Below are positions 16,715 to 25,748 of a stretch of 64,000 bases of DNA, one piece after another. Source of the DNA: UBA2421 sp002343075 (GTDB lineage: Bacteria; Planctomycetota; Phycisphaerae; Tepidisphaerales; Tepidisphaeraceae). The first letter of the stretch is position 1; each line of letters opens with the position of its first letter. Location of the stretch: assembly GCA_937982565.1 (NCBI GenBank), contig CALJLN010000051.1, forward strand, positions 35,564 to 99,563, in the 5' to 3' direction. Under the pieces are notes generated by a model. The model had not been told where the DNA came from, did not search any database, and saw only the letters and a program-made list of their open reading frames with translations. A program made the translations under genes and the position numbers.

Positions 16715-18148
16715 ATGAAGTATGAATGCGGAATGATGAATCATGCGAACGATGGACGCGCGACGTATTGCGCCGCTCATCGTTTAGGGTTCTCTTTTGC
16801 CGAAGTCATGTTCGCCGTCGTCATTCTTGGCATCGGGTTTATCATGGTGGCGGCGGTGTTTCCGGTGGCGATCAAGCAGGGGCAGGCCACCAGCGAAGAA
16901 TCGTTCGCCGCAGCGGTGGCGCGCAACGGCGCGAACTACCTCGCGCCCCTCGGCCAGCGCAACCCGCGCACGCTCGACCCCACCGGCACCCGGGCCGTTG
17001 TCCCCATGCTATTCGGCACCGATCTTCTCATCGAAGCCAACAACGGCGAACTGCCCCCCAAGGCGTCTGCGGTCACCGGCGCGCCGGCGCTGACTGTGCC
17101 GGCGCGCGGTTCGCTTACCAGCCGGGGAAAGCTTGTCGCCGTCGGCGACCCGCGCATCTTCGACGAAAATCCCTATTTCCTCCGAGACATGCAGCGGAAC
17201 GACATCGCGGGCGATTTTATCGTCCCGACCGATGACCGCTTTGCCTGGGTGCCGCTCTACCGACGCGATCGGACGTATATCAACCCCACCTCAGGCAATC
17301 TGCCGATCGATGATCCGCGCATCACCTACGAAGATGCTTCGGTGGCACAGATCGTGCTTTTTGGCGTCGAAGTTCGCAACCGAACCCGGTTCAGCAACTC
17401 CGGCACTTTCATCGACACGCCGCAGTTTCATGCCAACAACCAGGGCAAGCAGTACAACCTGCAGCCGAGACCCGTGGCGGTGCGCATTCAGCCCGAAACA
17501 GCATACGGCGGGTTCGATAACTCGACCTACGTCCTCGAAGTCTTTTCAGTCACTCAGCTTACAACCGGCCAGCAGCGGGGCGGCTACCCCGCCGGGGCCG
17601 ATTACACGCGCATTCTCAATGCCGCACCCAACGCCATGGCCGAGGGAAGCTTCGTGGTGATTTCCGATGACCGCATCATCCGCGCGCCGACCGCTTCCAC
17701 TCCCAATGCCAAGGTGGCCGGCTCGCTGAATGGCCGCATTTTCCGCGTCGGGGCGCAGCGGACTGATCTGGCCAACCCCTCGCCGCCAACGGGCGGATCA
17801 ACCCTCTGGGATTTATATCCCGGCTACGAATTCAAACCCGAAGCCGGCGCCAACGGCGTGTTTAACCTCACCGCCGACGCTACGCAGTTTAAGGATGACA
17901 TTGTTGCGGTCGGTGTATCGATGACCCCGCCCCCGAGTTGGTACGGCACCGGCATCATCGGCGCACAACAAACCGCCAGCGCCGTGGAAGTCGAGGGAAC
18001 CCCTGCAAACCAGGGCGCAGTCGGCCTGATCATCGGCCGCGGGCTGACCGAGGCCTACATCGCCAACTCCGCCGCTGGCACCACCCCGCAATACGAAGGT
18101 CTCCCGATGGACGTAAGTGTGTACACGACAGTGATTAAGGTGAAATGA
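16715..18148 (+). CDS. Type II secretion pseudopilin, GspI/PilV-like (6 of 7)
   Basis: A 477-residue protein, long for a pseudopilin. The leader ends in HRLG and is followed by FSFAEVMFAVVILGIGFIMVAA, with the conserved Glu at +5 and one membrane helix. The rest is a large beta-rich periplasmic domain that I do not recognise. GAGGAAG precedes the ATG by about 6 bases, so this start is well supported. The start of the gene lies 10 bases after the previous stop. Confidence 0.82.
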   Translation: MKYECGMMNHANDGRATYCAAHRLGFSFAEVMFAVVILGIGFIMVAAVFPVAIKQGQATSEESFAAAVARNGANYLAPLGQRNPRTLDPTGTRAVVPMLFGTDLLIEANNGELPPKASAVTGAPALTVPARGSLTSRGKLVAVGDPRIFDENPYFLRDMQRNDIAGDFIVPTDDRFAWVPLYRRDRTYINPTSGNLPIDDPRITYEDASVAQIVLFGVEVRNRTRFSNSGTFIDTPQFHANNQGKQYNLQPRPVAVRIQPETAYGGFDNSTYVLEVFSVTQLTTGQQRGGYPAGADYTRILNAAPNAMAEGSFVVISDDRIIRAPTASTPNAKVAGSLNGRIFRVGAQRTDLANPSPPTGGSTLWDLYPGYEFKPEAGANGVFNLTADATQFKDDIVAVGVSMTPPPSWYGTGIIGAQQTASAVEVEGTPANQGAVGLIIGRGLTEAYIANSAAGTTPQYEGLPMDVSVYTTVIKVK

Positions 18149-19887
18149 TGATGAATGCGGAACGGCAAGCGACGAAGCGACAGAGCGACGAAGCGACGAA
18201 GGAAAATGCGTGCAGCTTCCTGGCTCGTTCGTTCCCCGCGTCGTGCCGCAATCCCCGTTCGTTATCGCTTCTTCCCCCCGCTTTCACCCTCGTCGAGCTG
18301 ATCATCAGCATCGGCCTGGTGCTCATCATCATGCTGGGCGTCAACTTCGTTTTTAAGATGACCAGCGACACCATCACCGCCGGCCAGGCGCTCAACTCCG
18401 CCGTGCGCGATCACCGCGCGGCGCAGGCGGTGCTGCAGGATGACTTCTCGAAATACGCCCCCGACGGCCCGGCCCTGCTGCTCCGCTCGCAAACCAAGCT
18501 CGCGTTTCGCAACCGGGCCGATCAGGATGGCGATAGCGACGGCGATCCCTCGACAATTGACATCGATGGCGACGGGCTGTTTACCAGCGCCGGCGAAATC
18601 GCCCGCCCCGCGCTGCCGCGCCAGCGGAGTTACCGGCAGGACGTTTTCTCGTACTTCGCAAAGGGCAAATTCCGCAGAGCCACCGGCGGAGACGTAGGGA
18701 GAAACAGTATCTCCCCCGGCGATCCCACTCGCGATCCCGATGCACCTTTGGTTTCGGATATGTCAGCCAATGAGGCGTGGATCTGGTACGGGCATTTGGT
18801 GCTGCCGAACAATGACGGGCTTTTTTACCTGAGTGGGACAGCCGGCCCCAAAACCAAGCCCGGCGACGGCAACGCGACTTCAAACCCGAACAACTTCTTC
18901 GCCTCGCAATGGACGCTGGGAAGGCTGGCCCACTTGCTGGTCGAACCGTACGACGACGGAAACGCGGCAAATGGGGCTGCAGACGTAGTCCTTGATAAGT
19001 ACACGGGCAGCGCGCAACAGGTTTTCATCGGACGCGATCCCACCGAACCTCTAAACAGTGTCAGTGGCTCGCCACTTACCCCTGCTTCCTCGGCTTACTA
19101 CCAGAAGCAGGCGGGCGCGACGGTGTCCCGACCGTCTGCCGCTTTGCCAATCCAGTTACGAGATTCCAGATATGACTTGGTGGGAACCAGTATCTCCGGA
19201 TATCGAGCAATTCTGAATCAAGTTCTGGCAAATGTCGCCAACCCGCTCACTTACGACTGGTACAGTCGAATGATGCTCAGCGAGCGCTTCGAAACCAACC
19301 CCGCCCTCGTCCGACCAGTCAAGGCGGGGACGGTGGCGGCGCAGGCGCCAATTTTTATGCAGAACTGCACCCAGTTTATCGTCGAATACGCTGGCGATTT
19401 TCTTGCGCAGGACAACAATCCGGTTTCTTCGACGTACGGCGATATCACCGGAGCGTTCAACGCCAGCATTCCAAGCACCGATGGCGAGGTCGATTTTGTC
19501 GTGCTCAACCGTGGCACGCCCGCCCAGCGGAAGGTGACACGCTGGTATGGCCTGCCCCGCGATACCAACGGCGATGCATCCGTGCCCCGGCCTCTCGCGG
19601 CAGCCAACGCCAACAACTGCCCCGATGTGCTGCCGCTGCGCGACCTGCTCACCCTCGGCGGGGGCGGGCCGGCTACGTTTGAGAAAGACGTAAATACGGA
19701 TCTTCCTACCCAGCCGAATTACGCCACCGGGATGACCTTCGGCCATAGCTACACCTGCGCCTGGGGCCCGAGTGATAACAACCGCCCGAGGCTCATTCGG
19801 CTGGTTGTCACCACCGACGAGCCTGCCGGCCGGCTTCCCGACGGACAAACCTACGAATACGTCTTCGCCCTCCCCCCGGCGGAGTGA
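18145..19887 (+). CDS. Type II secretion pseudopilin, GspJ/PulJ-like (7 of 7)
   Basis: A 580-residue protein, the largest of the set. The leader contains the repeat-encoded RQATKRQSDEATKEN, then PPA-FTLVELIISIGLVLIIMLG and a GspJ-like region (ALNSAVRDHRAAQAVLQDDFSKYAPDG). A DxDxDGDxxT-type acidic loop (DGDSDGDPSTIDIDGDG) suggests calcium binding. Three ATGs in a row (18145, 18148, 18151) follow AAGG; the first overlaps the previous stop, which implies coupled translation. Confidence 0.82.
   Translation: MMMNAERQATKRQSDEATKENACSFLARSFPASCRNPRSLSLLPPAFTLVELIISIGLVLIIMLGVNFVFKMTSDTITAGQALNSAVRDHRAAQAVLQDDFSKYAPDGPALLLRSQTKLAFRNRADQDGDSDGDPSTIDIDGDGLFTSAGEIARPALPRQRSYRQDVFSYFAKGKFRRATGGDVGRNSISPGDPTRDPDAPLVSDMSANEAWIWYGHLVLPNNDGLFYLSGTAGPKTKPGDGNATSNPNNFFASQWTLGRLAHLLVEPYDDGNAANGAADVVLDKYTGSAQQVFIGRDPTEPLNSVSGSPLTPASSAYYQKQAGATVSRPSAALPIQLRDSRYDLVGTSISGYRAILNQVLANVANPLTYDWYSRMMLSERFETNPALVRPVKAGTVAAQAPIFMQNCTQFIVEYAGDFLAQDNNPVSSTYGDITGAFNASIPSTDGEVDFVVLNRGTPAQRKVTRWYGLPRDTNGDASVPRPLAAANANNCPDVLPLRDLLTLGGGGPATFEKDVNTDLPTQPNYATGMTFGHSYTCAWGPSDNNRPRLIRLVVTTDEPAGRLPDGQTYEYVFALPPAE
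18167..18198 (+). repeat. Octamer tandem repeat in the leader of pseudopilin 7
   Basis: Four consecutive units: AAGCGACG, AAGCGACA, GAGCGACG, AAGCGACG. Same orientation as the copy at 15702. Confidence 0.85.
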
Positions 19888-20009
19888 TCGCGCGATGTTT
19901 GCGTACCGTGCACATGCCCCGGTGCCGGCGGTCCGCGGCGCAGACATCGCTTCGCAGCCGACGCGCACGGGAATGCGTTTTACGCGCTTTTGTTGTATAA
20001 TCGCTCGTG

Positions 20010-20603
20010 ATGCCCAGCCCAGCCGTCGTCAAAACCGCGCGAAAGATGCTCGAATCACCTTTGGATTTTGAAGGGTTCCTCAGCAAGCTTTCCCCCAAAG
20101 ACCGCACCAACGCCGAACGCCGCGCCGCGACGATCGATACCGAGGCCGGCGAGCCCCGCGCCAGCCTCTGGCGCCGCCTGGCCGCAACGCTCACCACGCT
20201 GGCGCCGGTGTGCAAGCTCGTCGGCAAGCAGACGATCCAGTTTTACATTCCCGACGGCAAATACCGCATGCAGGTCTTCGCACTGGAAGATCTGCAGGAC
20301 GGCACCATCACCGTCTACTGCCCCAACAAGCTCGCCGAGGCCGTCGAAGCCGGCATCCTCAAGCCCGACACCTCGCAGCCGCACATGCACACGATCAAGA
20401 GCGCCAAGCAGCCGATCTATGTGGAAGCCATCGACGGCAACACCACCAACCCGCCCGACCACGTGAAAGACCTGGTCGGCTGGAACCGCAAAGCCCTGAA
20501 AATCATGCTGCCACAAAACGCATCGCCGGAACAAACCGAAACCGCAGAACTACTCTGCGCCATCGCCGCGGCGGGGTTTGTGAAGGCTGAGGCGGGGAAG
20601 TAG
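20010..20603 (+). CDS. Conserved-looking protein of unknown function, 197 residues
   Basis: A soluble, mixed-charge protein with no signal peptide or membrane segment. The N-terminus (SPAVVKTARKMLESPLDFEGFLSKLSPKDR) looks helical; the middle (QFYIPDGKYRMQVFALEDLQDGTITVYCPN) looks like a small beta domain. I do not recognise the family. TATAAT at 19996-20001 ends 8 bases before the ATG and there is no Shine-Dalgarno, so the mRNA is probably leaderless; a GTG at 20007 could also start it. Strong codon bias towards G/C in third position supports real coding. Confidence 0.7.
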   Translation: MPSPAVVKTARKMLESPLDFEGFLSKLSPKDRTNAERRAATIDTEAGEPRASLWRRLAATLTTLAPVCKLVGKQTIQFYIPDGKYRMQVFALEDLQDGTITVYCPNKLAEAVEAGILKPDTSQPHMHTIKSAKQPIYVEAIDGNTTNPPDHVKDLVGWNRKALKIMLPQNASPEQTETAELLCAIAAAGFVKAEAGK

Positions 20604-20630
20604 TCAGAATCGCGGCGATGAAGCTCCAAC

Positions 20631-21104
20631 CTACAGCATCCGCCCCAGCGCGATAAACCCGCCCAGCGCCGCGATGTGGGTTGCCCAGATTCCCGCCACC
20701 CACCACCACTGATTTGCTCTCGGCTGCGCAAGAAACGCGGCCCGCTTGCGGGCGAGGATGATCGCAAAAATCCCGCTCAGCCAGCCGAAACTGTCGACCG
20801 CGGCGATGATCGTCCAGGTCGAGCCGAGCATGATCAGGTGCACCGCGATCAGAATAAACACGAAAAACGCCGCAATCCCCGAGAAAAAGCCCGGCGCCAG
20901 CGCCGCCAGCAGCAAATCGAGACGCAGGCGGGTCGTGCCGACCGTCAGCACCAGTGCCTGCCCACATTCCGGGCAAACCGGACGAGTCAGTGCCTTGAGG
21001 TTGTAGCCGCACAGCGGGCAGTCGGCGTCGTGCGTTTGCAAAAACTCCAGCAGCAGGGAGTCGGCGCGGCTTAAAATTTCATCGCCCGCGGGCTTCGATG
21101 TCAT
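20631..21104 (-). CDS. Zinc-ribbon membrane protein
   Basis: A 157-residue protein. Residues about 28-48 hold a double Cys pair (CPLCGYNL, then CPECG), a zinc-ribbon form. After it come about four hydrophobic segments (AALAPGFFSGIAAFFVFILIAV and others), so it is an inner-membrane protein with a cytoplasmic metal-binding head. Its function is unknown. A larger protein at 27696-28934 has the same head. Its start is 43 bp beyond the DAHP synthase stop on the same strand, giving the order zinc-ribbon protein last. Confidence 0.75.
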   Translation of the reverse strand: MTSKPAGDEILSRADSLLLEFLQTHDADCPLCGYNLKALTRPVCPECGQALVLTVGTTRLRLDLLLAALAPGFFSGIAAFFVFILIAVHLIMLGSTWTIIAAVDSFGWLSGIFAIILARKRAAFLAQPRANQWWWVAGIWATHIAALGGFIALGRML

Positions 21105-21146
21105 GTTGCTTCCGTTTCTTCGAGACGCCGAGGGACCGATCTCGCA

Positions 21147-22196
21147 TTACAGTTCATCGGCAAACATCCCCGCCGTCTCATCCCACCCGACGCATGCATC
21201 GGTCACGCTTTGGCCGTAAACCAGTTTGCTCAGGTCGGCGGGGATATCCTGCCGGCCGGCGACGAGGTTGCTTTCGAGCATCACGCCAATGATCGGGCAG
21301 CCGGGCGACCGCCGCTGTTCGAGCACGCTTCGCCAGACCGCCATCTGATTTTCATGCTTTTTGCTCGAGTTGGCATGCGAGCAATCGATCATCAGCCGCA
21401 ACGGCAGCGACGCGCGCTCGAGCAGCGCCGATGCGCCGGCGACGGTTTCCATGTCGAAGTTGGGCCGGCCCTGCCCGCCGCGCAGAATGATGTGCCCGTC
21501 GGGGTTGCCGCGGGTCTTGACCACGGCCACGCGGCCTTCATCATCGATGCCCAGAAAATGGTGCGCACTCTGCGCGCTCTTAAACGCATCGACCGCGATC
21601 TGCAGATTGCCGTCTGTCGAGTTCTTATATCCCACCGGCATCGATAGCCCGCTGGCCATTTGCCGGTGGGTTTGGCTTTCAGTGGTGCGCGCGCCGATCG
21701 CGGCCCAGCTAATCAGATCATCGATGTACTGCGGAATGACAGGGTCGAGCAGTTCTGTGGCGCAGGGCAGGCCGATCTCGTTGATGTCGCGCAGCAGCGA
21801 GCGCGCCATGCGCAGGCCGTGCTCCATATCGAAGGTGCCGTTCAGGTGCGGATCATTGATCAAACCCTTCCAGCCGACGGTGGTGCGGGGCTTTTCAAAG
21901 TAAACGCGCATGACGATGAGAAACCGCTCGCTGACGGCGGCGCTCAACTCGGCCAGCCGCCGGGCATATTCGCGCGCCGCGGCGACATCATGTACGCTGC
22001 ACGGCCCAACGACGACGAGCAGCCGGGGGTCTTCCCCGCGCAGTACCCGCCGAATCGCTTCGCGCCCGCGCACAACAGTTTCATTGGCCGCCGGCGTCAT
22101 CGGCAGTTCACCGGTTAACACCCGCGGCGCAATGATGGCGCGCGTGTCGGCGATGTTCAGGTTATCAGTCGGCGCGAGCGAGGGGTTCGAGGTCAT
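21147..22196 (-). CDS. 3-deoxy-7-phosphoheptulonate (DAHP) synthase, class I
   Basis: A 349-residue enzyme that joins phosphoenolpyruvate and erythrose 4-phosphate, the first step of aromatic amino acid synthesis. The class I alpha (AroF/G/H) signature blocks are all present: VVGPCSVHD, KPRTTVGWKGLINDP, ATELLDPVIPQY, GARTTESQ, ILRGG and MIDCSHANSSKKHENQ, which include the metal-binding Cys, His, Glu and Asp. The length equals E. coli AroG. The ATG at 22196 (MTSNPSLAP) gives the usual short N-terminal extension; an upstream in-frame start would add 35 unlikely residues. It could be feedback-regulated, but which amino acid cannot be read off. Confidence 0.93.
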   Translation of the reverse strand: MTSNPSLAPTDNLNIADTRAIIAPRVLTGELPMTPAANETVVRGREAIRRVLRGEDPRLLVVVGPCSVHDVAAAREYARRLAELSAAVSERFLIVMRVYFEKPRTTVGWKGLINDPHLNGTFDMEHGLRMARSLLRDINEIGLPCATELLDPVIPQYIDDLISWAAIGARTTESQTHRQMASGLSMPVGYKNSTDGNLQIAVDAFKSAQSAHHFLGIDDEGRVAVVKTRGNPDGHIILRGGQGRPNFDMETVAGASALLERASLPLRLMIDCSHANSSKKHENQMAVWRSVLEQRRSPGCPIIGVMLESNLVAGRQDIPADLSKLVYGQSVTDACVGWDETAGMFADEL

Positions 22197-22396
22197 GGGA
22201 CGGAAGACGATAGCGGAAAGGGGGGCAAGGAAGAAGTTGGAAAAGCGGCTCGTCAGAGCCGGTGAGAACGCGATTGCAAGCATGCCGGCGGACGCCTGCA
22301 AGAGAGTCGCAATTGCGGCGAAGTCTTGCCCGCTCAGATACCAGTTTCATACTAAATCGTACCAAACTAGTAGTTGAGGCTTCTGCGTGAGCGGAG

Positions 22397-23800
22397 TCAC
22401 ACCCCCAACACCTCATACACCCGCGAGTTGCTGTACCCCGCGACCACGCCGCCGCCGGCGACGTGGATGTTGGTGCCTACCGCGATCGGATAAATGCCGT
22501 GGCGGGGGGTGAGCATGTCGGGGCCTCTGCGGAAGGCGCCGGTGGTGGGGTTGAAGTGGTCGACACGGCCGATGGGTGCGGTTGCGGTTTCGCCGCCGAT
22601 CAGGGCGAACTCGCCGTTCACAAATGGCGCCTTGACTGTCCCGCCGCGGCCGATGGGCAGGCTTTGCGATAGCGTGCTCCAACTGTTGGTCGATGGGGTA
22701 TAGACCAGGATATCGCTGCGGCCATTTTCGGGGTTATCGCCGGTGACGCGCCCGCCGAAGACATACATGCGCGTGCCGTCGGTGCCGGTGGGGGCGCTGT
22801 TTCTGCCCACGCCGGGCAGGCTGGCGATGCTGGTCCAGGAATTGGTTGACGGGTTGTAGCGCGCGGCGCGATTGGTGGTGACATTGCCTTCGGTGATTCC
22901 GCCGGCGAAGTAGATCTGTCCGCCGATGAGCGCACTCTGGCCTGCAGCGCTCTTCCACGGAATGGGCGCGCCCAGGCTCCATCGGTTGGCCGACGGGTCG
23001 TAGATCTGCACATAATTGTAAAAGTTACGAACGCCGTTGATGTAGCGAATGCCCCCGAAGACATACAGCTTGCCGTTAAACACCTCTGCCACCTGGTCTT
23101 TGGCGCGATACTGCCGGGCTGCGAGGTTACTGCTCCACTTCTTGGTGGAAAGATCGTAGGAGAGCGTCGCGCCGCTGCCATCGCCGATGATGTAGAGCTT
23201 GTTGCCGATCTGCCCCCCGGCCACTTCGCCGAGGGCGATGGGCAATTCGGGGCCGCGCGTCCACCCCGATTGCACCGGCGGCGGTTGGGGAGTGGGATTT
23301 TCTATCTGGCGAATCTCGGCAAACGCAAGCTTGTTATTCACAGCACCGGAGGCGTTGCTGATGCTTAGCCGGCCGTCGGTGACATTCACGGTGACGGTTC
23401 GATCGACAAATCGCGCCGCGCTCGTCGGCGCCGCGTTGATTGCGAGCGTGCTCTCGACATTGATCTTAAAATTGCTGTCAAAGAATGATGCGTCCCCGGC
23501 CACGAGGCGCACGCTGTATTGCCCGTTGGGCACGGCGATTTCCCATCGCACGCTGCCGTTGCGCTGCATGTGATTGAAGGTGTCGAAACGTTGATCGGAA
23601 TGGACGTTTCGGTCGCGGGCGTTGGTTCGATTGTCGGCCGACCAGCCGTACACCATGCCGTTGGCGCGCGTGCCATACGCCGCACCCGTATCCACCCGAT
23701 AGCCGCCCGGCGGGGTTACGCCGTCGGGTTGGAAGTTGATGTTCGAGCTAAATGCCAGCAGTTGGCGGTGTTCGAGGTTTTCAACAAAGGTGTTACGCAT
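22397..23800 (-). CDS. LEPRxLL-type surface protein with malectin-like and kelch domains
   Basis: A 467-residue exported protein. The first 16 residues carry VENLEHRQLLAF, a variant of the planctomycete LEPRxLLS signal. Residues about 17-165 resemble a malectin-like carbohydrate-binding domain (NINFQPDGVTPPGGYRVDTG, VRLVAGDASFFDSNFKINVE). From about 180 to the end six kelch blades follow, each with a YxxGG-type core (KLYIIGDGS, KLYVFGGIRY, QIYFAGGIT, RMYVFGGRV, EFALIGGET, NIHVAGGGV), making a beta-propeller. A GAGG ribosome-binding sequence precedes the ATG. It probably binds sugars or proteins at the surface; no catalytic residues are recognisable. Confidence 0.82.
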   Translation of the reverse strand: MRNTFVENLEHRQLLAFSSNINFQPDGVTPPGGYRVDTGAAYGTRANGMVYGWSADNRTNARDRNVHSDQRFDTFNHMQRNGSVRWEIAVPNGQYSVRLVAGDASFFDSNFKINVESTLAINAAPTSAARFVDRTVTVNVTDGRLSISNASGAVNNKLAFAEIRQIENPTPQPPPVQSGWTRGPELPIALGEVAGGQIGNKLYIIGDGSGATLSYDLSTKKWSSNLAARQYRAKDQVAEVFNGKLYVFGGIRYINGVRNFYNYVQIYDPSANRWSLGAPIPWKSAAGQSALIGGQIYFAGGITEGNVTTNRAARYNPSTNSWTSIASLPGVGRNSAPTGTDGTRMYVFGGRVTGDNPENGRSDILVYTPSTNSWSTLSQSLPIGRGGTVKAPFVNGEFALIGGETATAPIGRVDHFNPTTGAFRRGPDMLTPRHGIYPIAVGTNIHVAGGGVVAGYSNSRVYEVLGV

Positions 23801-24117
23801 GACCGGGCCTCTACAACAAAAAAGCCAGAAACCGATGAACCAAAATAAACGATGGGCAAAGCCCGGGGGTTAGACCGTCACGCGCCGAAGGGCGATCGGG
23901 AACTACTTTCCCGCAAATTATATCACGCAAACGGCGCCCGCGGGCTGGAATCCAGTCGTTTATCGCCGATTTTTTCCTGTCTAGAATCGGCCGGCCCGCC
24001 CGTCAGCGCAGCCGTCAACCCCATTAAATGCCCCAAAACCCTCGACCGGAGCCGCCGTACCCGAGGCCAGCGCCCCCCACACCCGCAGCGGGTCGGCGTG
24101 CGGCGTCTGCGCCGGCT
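23801..24117. other. Intergenic region between two surface-protein genes
   Basis: No gene is seen. A 7-bp stem with a 13-base loop at 23965-23991 lies downstream of the RTX gene on the minus strand and could be a weak terminator. The rest should hold the promoter of the kelch gene, which I cannot locate. Confidence 0.4.
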
Positions 24118-25566
24118 TTACGGCAGAATGTCAAACTCGAAGACGCCTTGCGTCTCTTTTGTGTTGTCCGGTCGATCGATCTGGAAAGTCAGCCGGTAGG
24201 GCCGCACATCGAGGTTTGGGTTGTCCTGACGCGACCGGAAGTCGGTCTGTCCGGCTCGAAAAGCCGGATCGGAAAAGCCAAAGCCGTCTTCGCTGGCCGG
24301 CTGCAGGTCGGCTCGGTTGTAGGTGTCTCGACCACTCCCGCCGACGATTCGATCGAAGCCTTCGTGGCCGTTGAGGTAGTCGTTACCAGCCCCGCCGTCG
24401 AGGCTGTCGTTTCCGTACTGGCCGAGCAGGATGTCCGATCCGTCGTTTCCATTCAGTTGGTCATCGCCGCTCTCGCCCCAGAGGTAATCATTTCCCGGCC
24501 CGCCGTAGATTCGGTCGTGGGAAATTTCTGAATCGTTGGGCTGGCTTCTGCCGTTGATAAAGCCCTGATCGCCCTTGAGGGTATCGTCGCCCTCTTCGCC
24601 GTAGATTGTGTCATTGCCGATTCCGCCGTGCACACTGTCGTTGCCCGGCCCGGCGAAGATCGAATCGTCGCTGGTGCCTCCGTCGATGCTGTCATCCCCG
24701 GCCCCTCCGAAGATGCGATCGACCTGGTTTGATCCGACGATGGTGTCGTTTCCATCCCCGCCGTTGGCGAGGTTGAGAATCAGGCCCGAGGAGAAAGCGC
24801 CGAGGTTGATGACGTCGTTGCCGTTGCCTCCCTCGATGGTGTCGGCATCAGCCCCGCCATCGAGCGAGTCATTGCCGTTGCCGCCGGTGATGGAATCAAT
24901 GCCCGGTCCCGAACTGACGGTATCGTTTCCCCCACCCCCGCCGATGGTGTCGGCACCTTCGAGCGAGGTGATGCTGTCGTTGCCGTTGCCACCCTCGACA
25001 AAATTGTTGCCCCCGCCGGCGACAATCGTATCGCGCGCGTCGCTGCCGAAGATGGTATCGTTGCCGTCAAAGTTAAACCGGGTACCAAACTGATCGACCT
25101 GTGCCTCTGCCGGGTTGACGTTGTCGCCGAAAATCAGCACGCGCCGGTTGTTCAGAAACTCAACCGGACCGGAAACCGTAATGCGATCGGCACCCCGCTG
25201 CGGGAAAAACCGGGGATCATCAAACCCGCCGTCGCCGATGATGGTGATGCGCTTCACATCGCGCAGCCGAACGGCCCGCGAACGGTCATTCACGGTGACC
25301 ATGATCCGGTTGGCCCCATCAATATTCTGCACACTGACATCAATGCGATCGCTCGTGTTCGGCGCAAAAACCTCGAGGGTGCCGCGCAGCCCGAGCACCA
25401 GCCGGGGCGTTGGAATCTGCGTAAACTCAAAATCGGTGATGGGCCGTTCGTTGACCGGATTCAGCGGAATCGTCAGCCCCGAGAGCAGGCAACGGTTTTC
25501 CAACGGCTGGACGATGTGTGACCCAGATCGCACAGTTGAGTCAGCAGATTTCTTTCTTCGCTTCAT
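24118..25566 (-). CDS. LEPRxLL-type RTX calcium-binding surface protein
   Basis: A 482-residue acidic exported protein. The basic start (MKRRKKSADS) leads to QPLENRCLLSG, a LEPRxLLS-type signal. A beta domain of about 120 residues follows, then from about 170 to 440 a long run of GGxGxDxI nonapeptides (GGNGNDSITSLEGADTIGG and similar), the RTX parallel beta roll that folds on calcium. GGGAG lies about 10 bases before the ATG at 25566. No type I secretion genes are near, and the N-terminal signal suggests export by another path. There is no recognisable enzymatic domain. Confidence 0.84.
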   Translation of the reverse strand: MKRRKKSADSTVRSGSHIVQPLENRCLLSGLTIPLNPVNERPITDFEFTQIPTPRLVLGLRGTLEVFAPNTSDRIDVSVQNIDGANRIMVTVNDRSRAVRLRDVKRITIIGDGGFDDPRFFPQRGADRITVSGPVEFLNNRRVLIFGDNVNPAEAQVDQFGTRFNFDGNDTIFGSDARDTIVAGGGNNFVEGGNGNDSITSLEGADTIGGGGGNDTVSSGPGIDSITGGNGNDSLDGGADADTIEGGNGNDVINLGAFSSGLILNLANGGDGNDTIVGSNQVDRIFGGAGDDSIDGGTSDDSIFAGPGNDSVHGGIGNDTIYGEEGDDTLKGDQGFINGRSQPNDSEISHDRIYGGPGNDYLWGESGDDQLNGNDGSDILLGQYGNDSLDGGAGNDYLNGHEGFDRIVGGSGRDTYNRADLQPASEDGFGFSDPAFRAGQTDFRSRQDNPNLDVRPYRLTFQIDRPDNTKETQGVFEFDILP

Positions 25567-25748
25567 TCGTGACGGCTCCCAAAAATGCATTGCGCCGCAA
25601 GCATATCGCACGGGGCAACGGACGCAAAAACAGAGACGCCGGGCACGGTTAGAAAATTCCGTGCGAGCGAGGGAGCGAATTGGCTCTTCGGGCCGTGTCG
25701 TCAGGAGCCGCAGACGACAGAAAACCGTCAACAGAAACCATCAATGGC

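Noticed and set aside
14072..18198. CRISPR array
   Set aside because: The repeats are 8 bases long, follow each other without spacers and lie in coding frames; there are no cas genes.
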